Assembly: GCA_014773175.1 (NCBI GenBank)
Contig: VXCM01000419.1
Location: forward strand, 108,733 to 172,732
Direction: 5' to 3'
DNA: 64,000 nucleotides
From: Lucifuga dentata
Taxonomy: Eukaryota; Chordata; Actinopteri; Ophidiiformes; Bythitidae
Each line of letters opens with the position of its first letter. Position 1 is the first letter of the stretch. Both the position numbers and the translations under genes were made by a program. Shown piece after piece: positions 62,492 to 64,000 of the stretch. The notes below the pieces were generated by a model, which made no database searches, was not told the DNA's origin, and saw nothing but the letters and a program-made list of their open reading frames with translations.

Positions 62492-63319
62492 GGCAGAGTG
62501 TTTCTGGAAGAAGGAATTCAAAGAGCTCTGAGCCCATGAAGGAGGACATGAGAGGAAGACTGAGGTGAGTGGACAACTTCATCATCAGCCAGAGGGACAA
62601 AAAGGTCATCAAAAAAAAAAAAAAAAAAAAAAAAGTGTGGATGCTTTGGCCACTGTCAGCCTTAAAAAGAGGGGTAGAGTGGCAGATAACATGATGCAAT
62701 GGAGAGACAAGAAGGAGTTACCTGAGGAGGAGAAAAGGTTGAAGTAGTGCGGAAAGACCAACAAAAGATGGAGTGAAAGAGCCCAAGAAGAAAGAACTCA
62801 AAGTCATGATGTTGTTTCAGGTACAAACCTTTTTCTTTGGGATAATAACTGGCTGGAGTCTAACATGTTTCAGAGTTAGCCTTTTGAAGTGAAATTAATA
62901 TTTTAAAAAAGAAGTGGAAGAACAAGTCAAAAGAAGGGAAGGAGACCAAGGCAAGGAAAGAGAGGGATTAAAAGAGAAGGAGACTTCTTTGGCTCTTTTT
63001 TTTTTTCTTTTTTTGTAAANAAAAAAAAAAAAAAAAATGACAGCAAAAGGAAGACAGAGGAAGTTGCTCCATCTTATTGATGATTTCATACCTGCCTGAC
63101 TCCCTTTGTTGATATTGTCAACAGTTGAGTATAATTCATGCAAACAAGTTCACAACTGCATCTGCCTCTGTCTGTCTTTCTAAATATATATTACTACATT
63201 AAATTATTTTGCTGCTATAGCTGAAGTACTAGCAATATAGTTTACTAGGTGGTAGAATGACAAATACAGCTGTAGATACATAGAATGAATTGTTACCTAA
63301 CTAGCCACCCCATTGCATA

Positions 63320-63321
<2 letters not shown>

Positions 63322-63381
<60 letters not shown>
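63322..63381. repeat. (GT)30 microsatellite
   Basis: About 30 uninterrupted GT units. Confidence 0.97.
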
Positions 63382-63384
<3 letters not shown>

Positions 63385-63939
63385 CAACACACACACATAA
63401 ATGCACACAGAGCAAGGGTGGCACTTTTAGTCCAACTATGGGGTTGAATCAGCTGTTTTAGCATTAAATGCTAACTTTGCAGATCAATGCCCTCCTGGCC
63501 TATTAGTCATACAGGCCCTATTAGCATCTGCTATTAGCATCTTCTCATCAATACCATTGATCAAGCCGTTCTGGCTCTAAGACAAAGCGGGACACAGAGG
63601 AGAGGAGGATATTAATCTGATCAGACAGCTAACATTAGTCAAACCTGAGATTAGCCAGTAACAGTCTTTGGTTTTAAAATGTACAGTGTTCAGTACAGCG
63701 ATATTCTCAGGAGCATCATAACACAGACAGATAACACAGATAGGACATCAGTAATTTAGCTTTCATTTTTGTCAGTTATTATTTAGGTTGTTGTCTGAAT
63801 GTCCATGCAGATCTGTACAGATAAACTTACAAATACAAATACAGAAGCAATGACTGAATTTTGAAATAAAAACACATTTTAAAATACACCAAATAACAAC
63901 AGATGATAATGATTATGATTTTACATGACATCATCAAAA

Positions 63940-64000
63940 TCTTCTTCTTTTCCTTTCGGCTTTCCCTTCAGGGGTCACCACAGCGAATCATCTGCCTCCA
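63940..64000. repeat. Start of a dispersed teleost repeat, cut by the window end
   Basis: TTTCGGCTTTCCCTTCAGGGG followed by TCACCACAGCGAATCATCTGC matches the opening of a repeat found widely in fish genomes. The rest lies outside the window. Confidence 0.5.

Larger units (their letters stand above)
61476..64000. other. Intergenic DNA after cpe
   Basis: Contains poly-A runs (61690, 62611), an (AC)n run at 62442-62488, a poly-T/poly-A join with N at 63020, a (GT)n run at 63322-63381 and a repeat-like end. An A/G-rich segment with lysine and glutamate codons (62540-62990) is low complexity, not a gene. No exon was recognised. Confidence 0.6.

Noticed and set aside
62540..62990. Lysine/glutamate-rich open frame after cpe
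   Set aside because: Low-complexity A/G sequence with poly-A runs, no splice support and no recognisable protein.

Overview
This window is ordinary nuclear DNA from a ray-finned fish, most likely a percomorph teleost. The evidence is split genes with small GT-AG introns, many (CT)n and (AC)n microsatellites, Tc1-type transposon relics, and protein sequences that align end to end with well-known vertebrate families. I found no prokaryotic, CRISPR, phage or viral system, and nothing that I would call a new biological system.

Seven protein-coding genes could be rebuilt exon by exon. Every exon phase is consistent and every total length is close to the vertebrate orthologue. In order: tapt1 (minus strand, 14 coding exons, 9957 down to 3544); clrn2 (plus, 3 coding exons, 11506-13220); lap3 (plus, 13 exons, 14826-19651); med28 (plus, 4 exons, 20627-23462); klhl2 (plus, 15 exons, 25737-37621); msmo1 (plus, non-coding first exon near 40.7 kb, then 5 coding exons, 41780-45871); cpe (plus, 9 exons, 48232-60365). 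The first 3.5 kb holds a CpG-rich, possibly promoter-like end piece and otherwise nothing I recognise. The last 3.6 kb holds the cpe 3' UTR and repeats.

From what is known of vertebrate gene order, tapt1-clrn2-lap3-med28 correspond to human 4p15 and klhl2-msmo1-cpe to human 4q32. The window therefore seems to span the join between two blocks that are far apart on the human chromosome, at about 23.7-25.7 kb. The genes do not form a pathway. They cover ciliary/Golgi membrane organisation (tapt1), hair-cell membrane (clrn2), peptide turnover (lap3), transcription (med28), ubiquitin ligase adaptor (klhl2), sterol synthesis (msmo1) and prohormone processing (cpe).

The most interesting non-genic content is mobile. 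There are four copies of one roughly 600-bp hairpin-ended MITE family, one ending about 120 bp before the predicted cpe TATA element and one starting nine bases after a cpe splice donor. There are also two degenerate Tc1-like elements inside klhl2 introns, a two-unit 284-bp direct repeat in lap3 intron 1, and several microsatellites that run directly into splice sites. In addition, 26 single N bases occur; at least eleven sit between two near-identical copies of about 54-67 bp. These are almost certainly unmerged contig overlaps in the assembly, not biology.
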